From contig CP142452.1 in assembly GCA_038049695.1 (NCBI GenBank), positions 35,824,501 to 35,888,500 on the forward strand: a DNA stretch of 64,000 nt, written 5' to 3'. Source of the DNA: Cinnamomum chago (Eukaryota > Streptophyta > Magnoliopsida > Laurales > Lauraceae). The first letter of the stretch is position 1. Each line of letters opens with the position of its first letter. This document shows positions 11,431 to 21,785 of this stretch, one piece after another. The position numbers were made by a program, and so were the translations under genes. The notes under the pieces are model-generated. The model did no database searches, was not told the DNA's origin, and saw only the letters and a program-made list of their open reading frames with translations.

Positions 11431-13480
11431 ATAGCACTCTGAAATCTGACAGGCAGATCAAAAATCATAACAACGGATCCCACACCCCCGGCGTGCCCAC
11501 TTGAAAAATCACTTACCATTTCTAGACCTTCAATCACCCTGAAAATTGGTTCATCGTGACCTACTCGCGGAGAGCTTTTTGTCAATGCGTAGAACATATA
11601 AATCCGGCGAGCAGATCAAAATCTACGAAGCCTGGGCCCTGGTAATGATGACCCGACCAATCTCCACCAGGCCCCGCCTTCTGGACCCGAACCAGTTTCT
11701 TTTAAATCCAAACCTCCACCTAGGTCAAGCCCAATGAACTCCAACCCAAGCTGAACCTGACCCGATCCAGCCCATTAAACCCGATCCAACCCATTAAACC
11801 AAGACCTAACCGAAACCCAACCTCACCTAACCCATCCCCTCGATCCCTCTCCCAGATCTCACGCCTCCCTCCTCCATCAGAATCCATCATCTTCACAGCC
11901 CCTGCCGACCACCTCCATCGACCCCCTCCATCTCTGCGACTGTTTCCTCGCTAGACCACCTTCACTATCTTCCCTCCATCTCTCCCCAGACTCACGCTCC
12001 CAGAACTTCTCTCCCTCTCAGATCACGTCTCCCTCTCGCGCCCATCTCCTTCCCCTTCATCCTCATTACCCTCTCCCATCTCTCTCCATCTCCCCTCTCC
12101 GTGATCTCCCTCCACAGCAGCAGCTCGCCAGACGCACGCAGCAACCCCGGTCCACGCGAAGTACCGTCGCCGCTCTCCTTTTGCACACAGCGCGGCTCCT
12201 TCGTCATCGCCAGGTACATCTCTCCCCCTCCTGCTCCTCTGCGCGCAGGCGACACACCCCACTTCTCCCCTCTCTGTTCTCTTCCGCCCCCCTCTCTCTT
12301 CGTCTTTCCTTTCTATTCCTTTCTTTCTCTTCTCTCTTCTTTCTTGCCTTTTCTTTTCCTTTCTTTCTTTCTCTTATTCCCCCTGCACTCTCCCTACACA
12401 CACTGCACCTTCTCTTCCCCACTCACACCACCCCCTGCTTTCTCTCTTCTTCTTTCTTTCCTTTTCCTTTCTTTCTTTCTCTTATTCCCCCTGCACTCTC
12501 CCTACACACACTGCACCTTCTCTTCCCCACTCACACCACCCCCTGCTTTCTCTCTTCTTCTTTCTTTTTCTTTTCTTTCTTTCTTTCTTTCTTTCTCTTA
12601 TTCCCCCTGCACTCTCCCTACACACACTGCACCCTCTCTTCTCCACTCACTCCACTTCACCCACCTGCACGCCCACATCTTCTTCTTCCCCTCCTTTTCT
12701 TTTTCTTTCTCTCTTCTTCCTCTTCCCTCACCTGCACCCTCTCTTCCCCCATCACACCATTTCACTGCTTCACCCACCTTGCAGCCCACACCTTCTTCTT
12801 CCCCCTCCTTTTTTTTTCTCTCTCACTTCTTCCTCTTCCCCCCTAGCACTCTGCAGAACACCTGTACTTCTCTTCTTTTCCTTCTTCTTTCTTTTCTTCT
12901 TTCCCTTCTCTCACTGCACTCCACCACACGCACGCCCACACCTTCTTCCTCCCCCCTTTTTTTCTTTATCTTTCTCTCTCTTCTTCCTCTTCCACCTGCA
13001 CAGCCCCCACCGAGCCATCTCTTTTTCTTTCTTTCGTTTTCCTTATTCCCTTCCTATTCTTCTTCATCTTCTTCTTCCTCCACCGCGCCACCCATCACTC
13101 CACCCTCACTGCGCAACCCACCTACTCAATACCACTCTCTCCGCTGCCACCTACTTCCTCTTCTCGACTGCACTATCCTACACACACCCACACTGCTTTC
13201 TTTCTTTCCTTTCTCCTCTTCCTCTCCTTCCTTTCCTCCCTCACAGAACTCATCTGTGCACACGCCCCACTTTTTCTTTCTTTCCATTTTTTATTCTCTC
13301 TTTTCCTCGTTCTCTTCCCCCATCACACCATTTCACTGCTGCACCATTTGACTGTGCACCCACCTTCTTAGCCCATTTATCTAAACTGAACCCATGCATG
13401 CCGCGTCCCCTATTTTCTTTTCTCGCATTGAATGAAGCTCTTTATTTCCTTATTCTCTCTTTCTTATGATGTCCTATGCA
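11431..13480. other. Unclassified retrotransposon-like DNA with pyrimidine tract
   Basis: From the Copia break to the hAT MITE no family domain is visible. 11.43-12.0 kb is C-rich with repeated gacccgatccag/cccattaaacc text, and 12.02-13.35 kb is almost pure pyrimidine on the plus strand. Together with 14067-15601 it may be the 3' LTR (minus strand) of the gag-protease element at 15.8-19.7 kb: read on minus, a purine-rich tract at about 15655-15625 precedes tgtcggcaacac at 15601. I could not find the matching second LTR, so this is only a suggestion. Confidence 0.35.
12020..13350 (+). repeat. 1.3-kb polypyrimidine tract with about 110-bp tandem units
   Basis: The plus strand is dominated by C and T (ctttcttt, cttcttcttc). 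Three tandem units with ctcttattccccctgcactc begin at 12371, 12479 and 12595, giving spacings of 108 and 116 bp. The lack of stop codons here creates a 416-residue open frame (12101-13351) rich in Ser, Pro, Leu and Phe, which I regard as an artefact. Confidence 0.85.
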
Positions 13481-14066
13481 TAGGGTTGTAAACGGGTCGG
13501 TTCCGGTCCGGATCCAGGGCGGACCCGGACCCGGAACCGTTTAGTAAGAGGGGGGACTGGACCCGGACCCGGATTGGAACCAGGAAACTGGTTCCGAAAC
13601 CGGTTCCGATAATTTTAAACGGGTCCGGAACCGGACCCGTTTGTGAGGCGGGTTTGGTTCCGGTTCCGGGTATGGTTCCGAGTCTAGACTAATACATGTG
13701 TTTTTCTTTTTAAAAAAATTATGTTTTTTCCATATTTCAATTGGATCACCTGCAAACACTAATGTGACTTTTGTCTATCAATAACATGCACTTTTAACCA
13801 AAAAACTCAGAAAGTAGAAAAGTAAAAAGGATTCTATTTTCATATACAAAAGTTACCTTATGTTAGTGTATATTGGTTCGGGTCTCGGGTCCACGGTCTG
13901 AGCCACTGTGGATCCGAAACCGGACCCGTTTAGGTATCGGTTCCAAAAAAAGGATCCGGAACCGGAACCATTTGCTTATCGGGACCAAAATAAAGACCCA
14001 GACCCGGAACCTAACGGGTCGGAACCTTCGGATAATCGGAGAATCGATGACCCATTTACAACCCTA
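13481..14066. mobile_element. Non-autonomous hAT-type MITE
   Basis: The ends are imperfect inverted repeats (tagggttgtaaacgggtc on the left; gacccatttacaacccta on the right) and it is flanked by the 8-bp TSD CCTATGCA (13473-13480 and 14067-14074). TSD length and the TAGGGTTGTAAA terminus are typical of plant hAT elements. The 586-bp body has no transposase. Both subterminal regions are packed with ggttccgg/ccggaacc motifs, probably transposase-binding repeats. It inserted into the unclassified pyrimidine-rich element. Confidence 0.9.
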
Positions 14067-15601
14067 CCTATGCATCTAATATGCTCATCCATCTAGGTCA
14101 GTCACATATATTATTATATGTTTCAATTTATTTCTAATTTATGCATCTCATGAGCTTTCGGTTTTATTATTTGTTTTAAATTATTCCTAGTTCATTCATC
14201 TCAATATGTCCATGCACCCCAGATGCCCATGCATCATATAACTTAGTTGCATTTTCATTTCTTTTTGTTAGATAAAATCCAGCACTGCATAATTACCCCA
14301 AAAAATAAAAAGAACAAAAAAGGAAGAAAAATAGAAAAACAGAAAAATAGAATTCTAAGTATTAGATTAATTAAAAGAATTAGGTTAGGTTTAATAATTA
14401 ACTTTTCTCCTCCTCCCCTCTCATTAGGATTAGGGAATTTATTTAGAAAATTCTAGGTTAGTTAGGTAGATTAATAAATAAAAATTAATAATTTATCTCG
14501 TTCTCTCCTCATCCCCTTTCATTAGGATTAGGAAAATTAGTTTAAGAAATTTTAGATTCTAAAAAAAATAGATTAAAAACTAGAAAAACAACAAAATAAT
14601 AAAAACCAGAAAAACAAAAAATGAAGTAAAAGATATTAAAAAAAACCCAAAAATATTAATAAACTGAAGTTAGAAATTAAGTAATAGTTCAGACTGATTA
14701 GGTTAGACCTCAGACCCAGATTTAAGTCTCTCCCTAGACGGATTAGACTACTTTTAGTTTCTTTCATTCTAATAACTTAGGTCTCACTTTCTCTCCAGGC
14801 CCCGCTAAGGGACCGGGAGAGTGGATGAGGGCGGTTAGGACCCTAGAATAGGGTATAGATCCGTTAGGGAAATGGATTAGTTAGATTAAATCCAAGTTGG
14901 AAAATCCTCTAGTTAGGCCCTTCTAGCCACAATTATCAAAAATCCAAAAAAACCATAAATCCAACAAACCAAACCCAAAAATATTTTCTTCTCTTTTCCT
15001 CCACCTCCGGTGCCAAATATTCATTTGAATTCAAAGATTAAATGGAATGAAGGCTGATTTCGAGAATCCGAATTAATGAGAATGACGAAATGAGACGAGT
15101 GATTTCACACACCCCAATATCAGTTATTTTAGTTCCAGCCAATCATTGGCCACGGCCTCAATCAATCCCGGCCCGTCATCGGCCATTTTTTTACTTACTT
15201 CCGGCCCATCATCAGCCATGCACTCTTATCACTTGCGTATTGCATGCAAACCCACAGAAATCACTACTCGAAGTTTCGTCTGCATCATTCTTTTGATTCG
15301 AAGAATCAGCCTTTAAACCCTAGGTTGTCAAGGACATTGAAGGGGGTACCCGGGAACGGGGCCGATCCTCTTCTAAATATTTGGCACATTCCCCCTATTT
15401 TCTTAATTTAATTCCATTTTATTTCATTTATCCCCTATAATACTTGGATTAAACTTTAATTAGTCTGCACAGCCCTAAATGTTGAATTCCCCTGCCTAGT
15501 TCACTATGATCGTGCTTTTGAGACTCGTAATTCGACCCAAATTTAACCCAAATTGAAATATCCAAATTAAGTGACAAGACAACCGTCGTGTGTTGCCGAC
15601 A
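14067..15601. other. Retrotransposon-like non-coding DNA
   Basis: AT-rich runs (14.28-14.70 kb) with a partly repeated phrase (cattaggattagg near 14424 and 14520), then ordinary sequence with short repeats of ggcccgtcatcggcc / ggcccatcatcagcc near 15.17-15.22 kb. I see no gene. It is continuous with 11431-13480 once the MITE is removed. Confidence 0.4.
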
Positions 15602-15805
15602 GCACATTAGACGAGAAGAAGAACCCATCACATTTTCTCCCACTCTCTTTCGACTTTCGTCAAAGGACGGTATTACTGCCGTATCCGTAGCTGGCGATCG
15701 TGATCCGTCGATTTTGAGGGTAGTCGGAATCCTCATTTTCGATGTAAAGTTTTTCATATCTCATATAGTTGAATGGCAATTTCCCTCCCCGGGGATGATC
15801 AAAAT

Positions 15806-16099
15806 TCACATCCGACACTTACTGGGTGGGATACCCAACTCTTCAAGAGCCGAAGTGGAGATGAGGTTAAGTACAGAACCTGAGTCTATCTGAACTCTGT
15901 GTATTGGCATTTCCTTGATGTACCCTGTGAAGCATAGGGGTCGATTGTGCCTTGTTTTGCCAAGTAGGAGGTCTTCCTTAGTAAAGGCGATGGTTGCATT
16001 TGCTGCTTTTTGAACCGAGAGGCATTCAATGCAAGATTCCTCAGTTTTCTTCTTTTCTCCCTTTGCCGAAGTATCTAATTTTTCGACCCTATAGTCCAT
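15806..16099 (-). pseudogene. Ty3/gypsy aspartic protease remnant
   Basis: The minus-strand frame contains KEDLLLGKTRHNRPL, then the protease core VQIDSGSVLNLI with active-site triad DSG and ALEELGI. The text 'LLLG..HNRPL..GY' ahead of the active site is characteristic of Tat/Ogre-like Ty3/gypsy elements. Downstream of the protease (below 15806) the expected continuation and reverse transcriptase are not recognisable. The protein would have processed the polyprotein; here it is an isolated remnant. Confidence 0.7.
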
Positions 16100-16114
16100 T
16101 TCAATTTGTAGGAT

Positions 16115-18217
16115 TTATGGGGCATGTTTGTCGACATCCTCATTCAGCATTTGTAATTCTAAAATGAGATTATCACGAGTGTGTGCAGACATTCGTAATA
16201 AGTCTAGTATGTACAGTCGTGCATGTATGTGTTTCAAGTATTCAATCAAGTCATACTTGAAAGCCTCCTTAAGGCCAGCATTTTCATTGTTGTTGCCACT
16301 TGGTGTTTGTAACATCTTTTTTCGAAGGATTTACATAAGTAGAAGAAGATTGGTTGTCATTTTTGTAGTAATCACGGTAAGGCCTGCATTTTCATTGTTG
16401 CTGCCGCTTGGGGTGTTTGCAACATCTTTTCCCGAAGGATTTACATAAGTAGAAGAAGATTGGTTGTCATTTTTATGGTAATCACAGCCAGAGCAGGTAC
16501 CTCTACCAACTTCGAGAGCTTCTTGAGAAGGGTCTTCATTTGGAAGATCACTCTCATTATCAAGGGGTTGATCCTTCTCATTTGATAGGGATGTGTCTGC
16601 AGCAAAGTTGTCCCCTCAGTGATTGCATTGCACGGATCATTTTTTAGAACAAGTCCTAAACAGCATCCAACAACTTTTCTTCTTTGTTGAGCAATTTATC
16701 GGTCCAGACATCACCTATGAGGTTGGGTATCTGGAACCGATTTACTGGACTTTCATTGAAGACATCATTAGTCGGAGCTTCTTCATGATGATCAGTCGGG
16801 AGGGGTGTGAGTTCTGAAGTCACAGTTTCAAGAGACGAAGCCTGAGAGGGTAATATCTCAGTGGAAGTCACTTGAGAAGAAGTAGTTCCAGAAGATATAC
16901 TACCAGATGTGGTTTGTGATTAGGTGGCCTCAGCAATCGAGGCTCTGGAGAAACTTTCGTCCCGCACTATCACATTGCAAGTCGTTCTGATAGGAGACGC
17001 GCCCATAATGGATTGTTAGGAGTCAGACTCATCCTCGGATGTAAGAGGATCGTAAATCCAGCATCTTTCTCTATTTTCAGGAGTTAAAGGAGGAGGTACC
17101 CATTGGTCTTTAGGGACTCCCGGTCCTAGATTTTGGTTACGACGAAGCTCATTGATGCGATCTTGCTCTTGTTCTATGGCAAGATGCTGCAAGATCCTCG
17201 CATATTCTTCAAAATCAGGCATGCGAGCCAAATCTTCTTCTTCGCCTGCTCCTTGTGGTTCAACGTGGTTGGGATCCACTAGAGCAATGGCAGGTGCTAT
17301 GTCAACAGCATTTTCTTGAACAGCCTCTTGGTCTTCTTCATCATCAAACCAAGATCCTTGTGGCTGTAAGGGGTTATACCAAATTACTAGCATAAAGTGA
17401 GGTTAAGGAACCCATTCTTCATCAGAGAGGTATTCTCCCGTTTCAAGGTATTCTTCTCACTCGTCGGTGTCATTGGACTGGTATCCATTCATGGAGAATC
17501 CAACTACCGAATTGCAAGAGTATGAAGCCCCCTGTGTGTAGTTTCATTTATGAAATGAGGTGCCATGAAATCACTGAGAGTGAATCTTCTTACTGCCTTT
17601 GAATATCGGGAATGGACTTTTCTATTGCCCCCCGTGAAGTGGTAGAGGAGGTCTCTGCCTTTTCATGGACTTCTTATTTTGGTTGGATCTTCCCCTGTCG
17701 TTTGAGCTTGAGGAGATGTCTCCTAATTTGTTTTCGTTGTTGACCTGTTTGGCTTTGTTTTGATAACCTCCCAGTTTTCATCTTCCAGGAGATCAGGATG
17801 AACCCATATGGGTTGTCCATCTGGTGTAGGGTAAGGAACCAGCTCTTGGGACGCTTGAATTCTTTTTATCACCTTGAAGGAAGTAGTGATCTTCTTCTTT
17901 GGTGATTTGGATGTTTGTCCACATGACACCATGTTGACGGAGGCAGACCCGTAGTTTTTGTCAAAGGTGATGACTCCATTTTTCCACATCTAGTTTATCT
18001 TCTCTCTCACAACGAAGCATTGATTGAGAGGATGCGAGATCATCTGGTGGTACGGACAATACCGATGATCATTGGTTTTCCCAACATCTCCTGGTCTTTT
18101 GGGGTTAGGCAAGGTGAGTTTGTCGTTTGCAACAAGAGCCTTGAAGATTTCATCCACATCTTCATTGAACAGGTATTTCTTTTCTACTCGCTCTTTGAAG
18201 GCATCAAATGGTTCAGA
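16115..18217 (-). pseudogene. Gag-protease spacer region with broken frames
   Basis: Between the gag and protease remnants the minus strand keeps several partial frames. 17723-17989 has a Lys-rich stretch and PYPTPDGQPIWVHPDLLED. 17016-17393 is Asp/Glu-rich with a predicted helical part (LARMPDFEEYARILQHLAIE). 16656-16871 and 16115-16315 are further pieces. None matches a family I can name, but the shared strand and order suggest one polyprotein. At 16270-16330 and 16378-16450 a near-copy of about 110 bp is repeated (ttgctgccactt/ttcgaaggatttacataag). Confidence 0.45.
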
Positions 18218-19250
18218 TCACTTACCTACAGCTTTGTTTTTAGCTTTCTTTGGTGGCTGAGAAGTTGACTTGTTTTGCACATTGAGGACCTCATTTTTCT
18301 TTGGTTTTGAGGTTGCGATGATGGTCTGTTCCTTTCTTGATGACTTCTGACTGTTAAGGTCTTTGATCATTGTTTTTGCCTCCATGGATGCTTCTAGAAG
18401 TTCTCCTAGGTTTTTTAATTTGTTGTCGATGATCATGGAGCGGATTCTTGCTCTCATGTTGTTACGGCATATGTCAACCAGCGACACTTATGGTAGTACA
18501 TCTGAGCATTTGTACACTATTTGTAACGCCCCACCCTTCACGCATGCATGATATTGTCCGCTTTGGCCCACGGGCCTCACGGTTTTGCTTCTGATGGGCT
18601 TCAACCCATCAAAAGGCCTCATGCAAGGTAAGGGTGTAAGCTCTTATATATAACCCCATTCACTTTCCTCTTTATAGTCGATGTGGGACTCCGGGGCATC
18701 ACACTATTGCTTTCCACTTGTGAGTGAAGTTGTATGTTGACTCATTCTCCCCCCTGCTTTAGGCTACAGAGCTGAGCCATAGTAGCAGGATGATCCTCGC
18801 CTTTGAAGTGAGTTAGGAAGCATGTCTCTAGCATGGCCCGGTTTTGGATGGAGTCGTTTGGCAGAGTGGAGTACCAATCAAAGGTCGTACCTTTTAGGGT
18901 ACTTGCGAAGAGACGGATCTTGAGGACATCTTGATCCGCGATACCCGTAAGGATTTTGATGTGGATGACATGTTGTCTGGCTGAACCTTTCTCCTTATAT
19001 GTTTGGAGAGTAGGGTGCTTGAATTTTGTAGGGAACAGGACCGAGTCCATCCATAAGGGATATAGTGGCTTGATCCCTGTTTGTTGAGTATATCCTCTTC
19101 TCTTACTTTGGAGAGGATGTTGTCCACGTCATTTTTGGTAAGGGTGCGTGACTCATTGTCTCCTCCATTTACCTTGTCATCTTGATGATTCGGAGGAGGT
19201 TCATTATTTTCTTGACGCTGAAAGGCGAGAAGAAGGTTTTCCATTAGAGT
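18218..19250 (-). pseudogene. Ty3/gypsy gag remnant, interrupted by a TRIM LTR
   Basis: Reading down the minus strand: ENLLLAFQRQENNEPPP (near 19244), then a gag domain with FKHPTLQTYKEKG and the core ASTLKGTTFDWYSTLP (19050-18742), and after the TRIM insertion VSLVDICRNNMRARI and a Lys-rich tail (18487-18218). Excising 18522-18708 restores continuity from KQGGE through ESTYNFTHKWKA to LVDICRNNM, apart from one stop. The gag domain is the Retrotrans_gag type seen in Tat/Ogre-like elements. At least one frameshift (near 18900-19050) breaks it. Confidence 0.75.
18522..18703. mobile_element. TRIM-like solo LTR, 182 bp
   Basis: It starts tgtaacgccccac and ends ccggggcatcaca, with perfect 5-bp TSD CTATT at 18517-18521 and 18704-18708. 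It includes a TATA-like ttatatataa near 18634. It is far too short for a normal LTR, so it is best seen as one LTR of a terminal-repeat retrotransposon in miniature. It lies inside the minus-strand gag. Confidence 0.85.
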
Positions 19251-19930
19251 CTCAATCCTTTACTGACATTGCTCCAATTGTTAGATGCGTGCAATCGGGT
19301 CATCACGACGTGGATCACGAGGTGGCTCAGAGTTGGTAACCAAGACGTTTATCCCTCGGGATTCGAACGAAGAAATCGTCTTGGTAACTGTACTGGGGCT
19401 CATTCTTTTGCATGAAGAGCTAGAGGAAGGATTATTCCACTGTCCTTGGCTTGAAGGAGCAAGGGATTCTCCTGGATGTCTTCATGTCTGGGAGACACTA
19501 CGAGTTACCGGACGTCGGACATGAATTTTTATTGCTGACTTTTGGCGTCTTTTGGTTTTTCCAACCATATGGACAGTAGCAACTTGGTCGGGTCTTTCCT
19601 TTTCAACCCATTTATGAGAGACTTGAAATGTAGGATGCTGGGTCCTCTGGATTTCTAGTCTCTTTCATCGATATGACGCACGGCAGCGTATGCGACGAGC
19701 AATTTGAGCTTCGGTCAGCTCTGGCTAGGCTTTGGCAATGAAGGATGTGCTCCCTCGAGCGCAACAACCGAGCCGGTCTTCTTTGAAGCTAGGTATGGAC
19801 AGGATTCGGACCCGATTCCTTGCTTGTCACAGCGAAGCTTTGAATCTTTCGAGTTTGGACCCTGTAGAGATGAAGGGTTGAATCGAAGGAGTGTAGGCCT
19901 TGGCAGTGTTCCAGTGACTGATAGAAGCAA
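19251..19930 (-). pseudogene. Leader or 5' part of the minus-strand gag polyprotein
   Basis: The minus strand retains partial frames ahead of gag: a basic stretch (EAQIARRIRCRAS, KERPDQVATVHMVG) near 19.70-19.55 kb and Ser-rich text near 19.42 kb. I recognise no domain. It may be an N-terminal extension of gag, or leader sequence. Confidence 0.35.
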
Positions 19931-20004
19931 TTGTAAACCTTAATTCAACTTATCGAGAAGTAAGGCTCACTCGAGGTAAGATGAATATAAGGTTGGAGGC
20001 ACAA

Positions 20005-20148
20005 ATGTGTCGGTCGCGAATACAATAAACCCAAAAGGGGCAAACTAGCACCACTAGGCATAAGTGTTGGAGAAAATAAGTGCGTCAGTCACGAATACTG
20101 TAGACCCAAAAGGGCGTACTAGCACAGCTAGGCACAAATGTTGGAAAT
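20005..20148. repeat. Two-copy tandem repeat, about 73-bp unit
   Basis: The text cgaatacaataaacccaaaag...ctaggcataagtgttgga is followed by a diverged copy (cgaatactgtagacccaaaag...ctaggcacaaatgttgga). Confidence 0.75.
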
Positions 20149-20164
20149 TGCATCCATGGAATGG

Positions 20165-20480
20165 ACACAAGATCATTTTTTTTGAAAGGTCAAAATCAGA
20201 TTCGCAAAAAGAGGAAATGGTATTCCGATTCGAAAGCCGACTCAAACATTTTTGCGAGCTTCGTTCCGAAACGGAAGGGACCGAGATTTCTTGAATTTGA
20301 ACCCAAAAGTGACGGAAGTTTTTTTTTTTTTTTTTGAAATGTCAAAATCGGATTCGTAAAGAGAGCAAATGGTATTCCGATCCGGAAGCCGACTCAAACA
20401 TTTCTGCGAGCTTCATTCTGAAAGGGAACGGACCAAGATTTCTCGAATCTGAACCCAAAAGTGACGGAAGGTTTTTTTTT
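20165..20480. repeat. Two-copy tandem repeat, about 155-bp unit
   Basis: Both copies carry tggtattccgat, agccgactcaaacattt and tgaacccaaaagtgacggaag, and each ends in a long T run (20320-20335 and about 20472-20480). Substitutions are scattered between copies. Confidence 0.85.
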
Positions 20481-20889
20481 GTTTATGAAATTATTTTTTT
20501 TTAAGGTTTTTTTTTTGGTTTTAAAAAAAAATCTAAAGATTGAAGTATTATGATTGGTGATATAATGGAATGGTTAAGAAAATGGTTTCATTATGTTCAA
20601 CTAACTCTTCATCTCAATAATAATCTGTAAATAATGGGTTTGAACTTTGTGGTGGGCTATTTGAAATCTAGAAATGATTGTTTTAAGGGCAGAAAAATTT
20701 GTTGTAAAAAAATTAGGGGCATTCGGCAACGGGTCCCTGAACATTGCACTTTATTGTTTTAGATCCACAATCTTTTTTCATAGTGTGATAGGTCCTTTTT
20801 CCAAATTTGAAGACATAAGATGTCTAATTTACCCTTTCTTCAAAATCATATCCCATGAGTAGTGGGATATGCCATTAATAATGGTCAAC

Positions 20890-21785
20890 TACCATTTAAT
20901 TAGCCAAGTAAATTTCAAAACATCCAAATAAATTTCAAAAGACGAAAATAAAATAAAAAAGCAAATAAATCCAAAAAATAAAAATAAATTCGAAAGAAAG
21001 CAAATAAAATTCAAAAAATGCAATAATTTCAAAAAACACAATAAATTTCAAAAAAAGGCAGAGAAATTTAAAAAGGCGTAAATAAATTACAAAAGATCCA
21101 AATAAGTTTCAAAAAATATAAATAAATTTCAAAAGATGAAAATCAATTTAAAAAGACGTAAATAAATCTCAAAAGATCCAAATAAATTTCAAAAAATATA
21201 AATAAATTTCAAAAGATGAAAATCAATTTCAAAAAACTGAAATAAATTTCAAAAAGTGTAAATAAATTTCAAAGGACGCAAATAAAATTAAAAAATGAAA
21301 ATAAATTTAAAAAAATGCAAATACATTTGCCAAAACTAAGATAACTCAATTTTTCGAATTTCAGAAAAATTTGCCAAAAACTAAAGTATTTTTGCTAAAA
21401 CTCAGTTAAATTTATTTTAAAAAATACAAATAAATTTTTAAAGAACAGCCTGAGTTTAGTTCAAAAACTCAGTTAAAAATTTTCAAATGGAGATAAATTT
21501 GTCAGAAAGTCAACTATATTTTTTGAAAAAATAAATAAATTTTCCAAAAACTCAAATAGATTTGTCCAGAACTCGGATAAATTTGTTTCAGAACTCGGTT
21601 AAATTTGTCAAAAACTCAGATAGATTTGTCCAGAACTCAGATAAATTTGTCCAAAACTCAGATAAATTTGTTCCAAAAGTCAAATAAATAGCAAAAAAAC
21701 TCAAATAGATTTGTACAGAACTCAGATAAATTTGTTCAGAACTCAGATAAATTTGACAAAAAATATAGAACTCAGATAAATTTGA
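20890..21785. repeat. AT-rich minisatellite, about 20-bp units
   Basis: From 20.89 to 21.31 kb variants of caaataaatttcaaaaaat repeat every 19-22 bp. From 21.54 to 21.785 kb a second family, ctcagataaatttgtccaga, repeats about a dozen times. The latter produces a repetitive minus-strand frame (NLSEF, IYLSS) at 21588-21845 that I do not consider a gene. Confidence 0.85.

Noticed and set aside
12101-13351. A 416-residue open frame on plus, rich in Ser, Pro, Leu and Phe
   Set aside because: It exists because the strand is almost only C and T, which rarely forms stop codons; a second frame (12181-12846) is open for the same reason. No domain.
15588-15893. 101-residue plus-strand open frame
   Set aside because: Overlaps the minus-strand protease remnant; no domain of its own.
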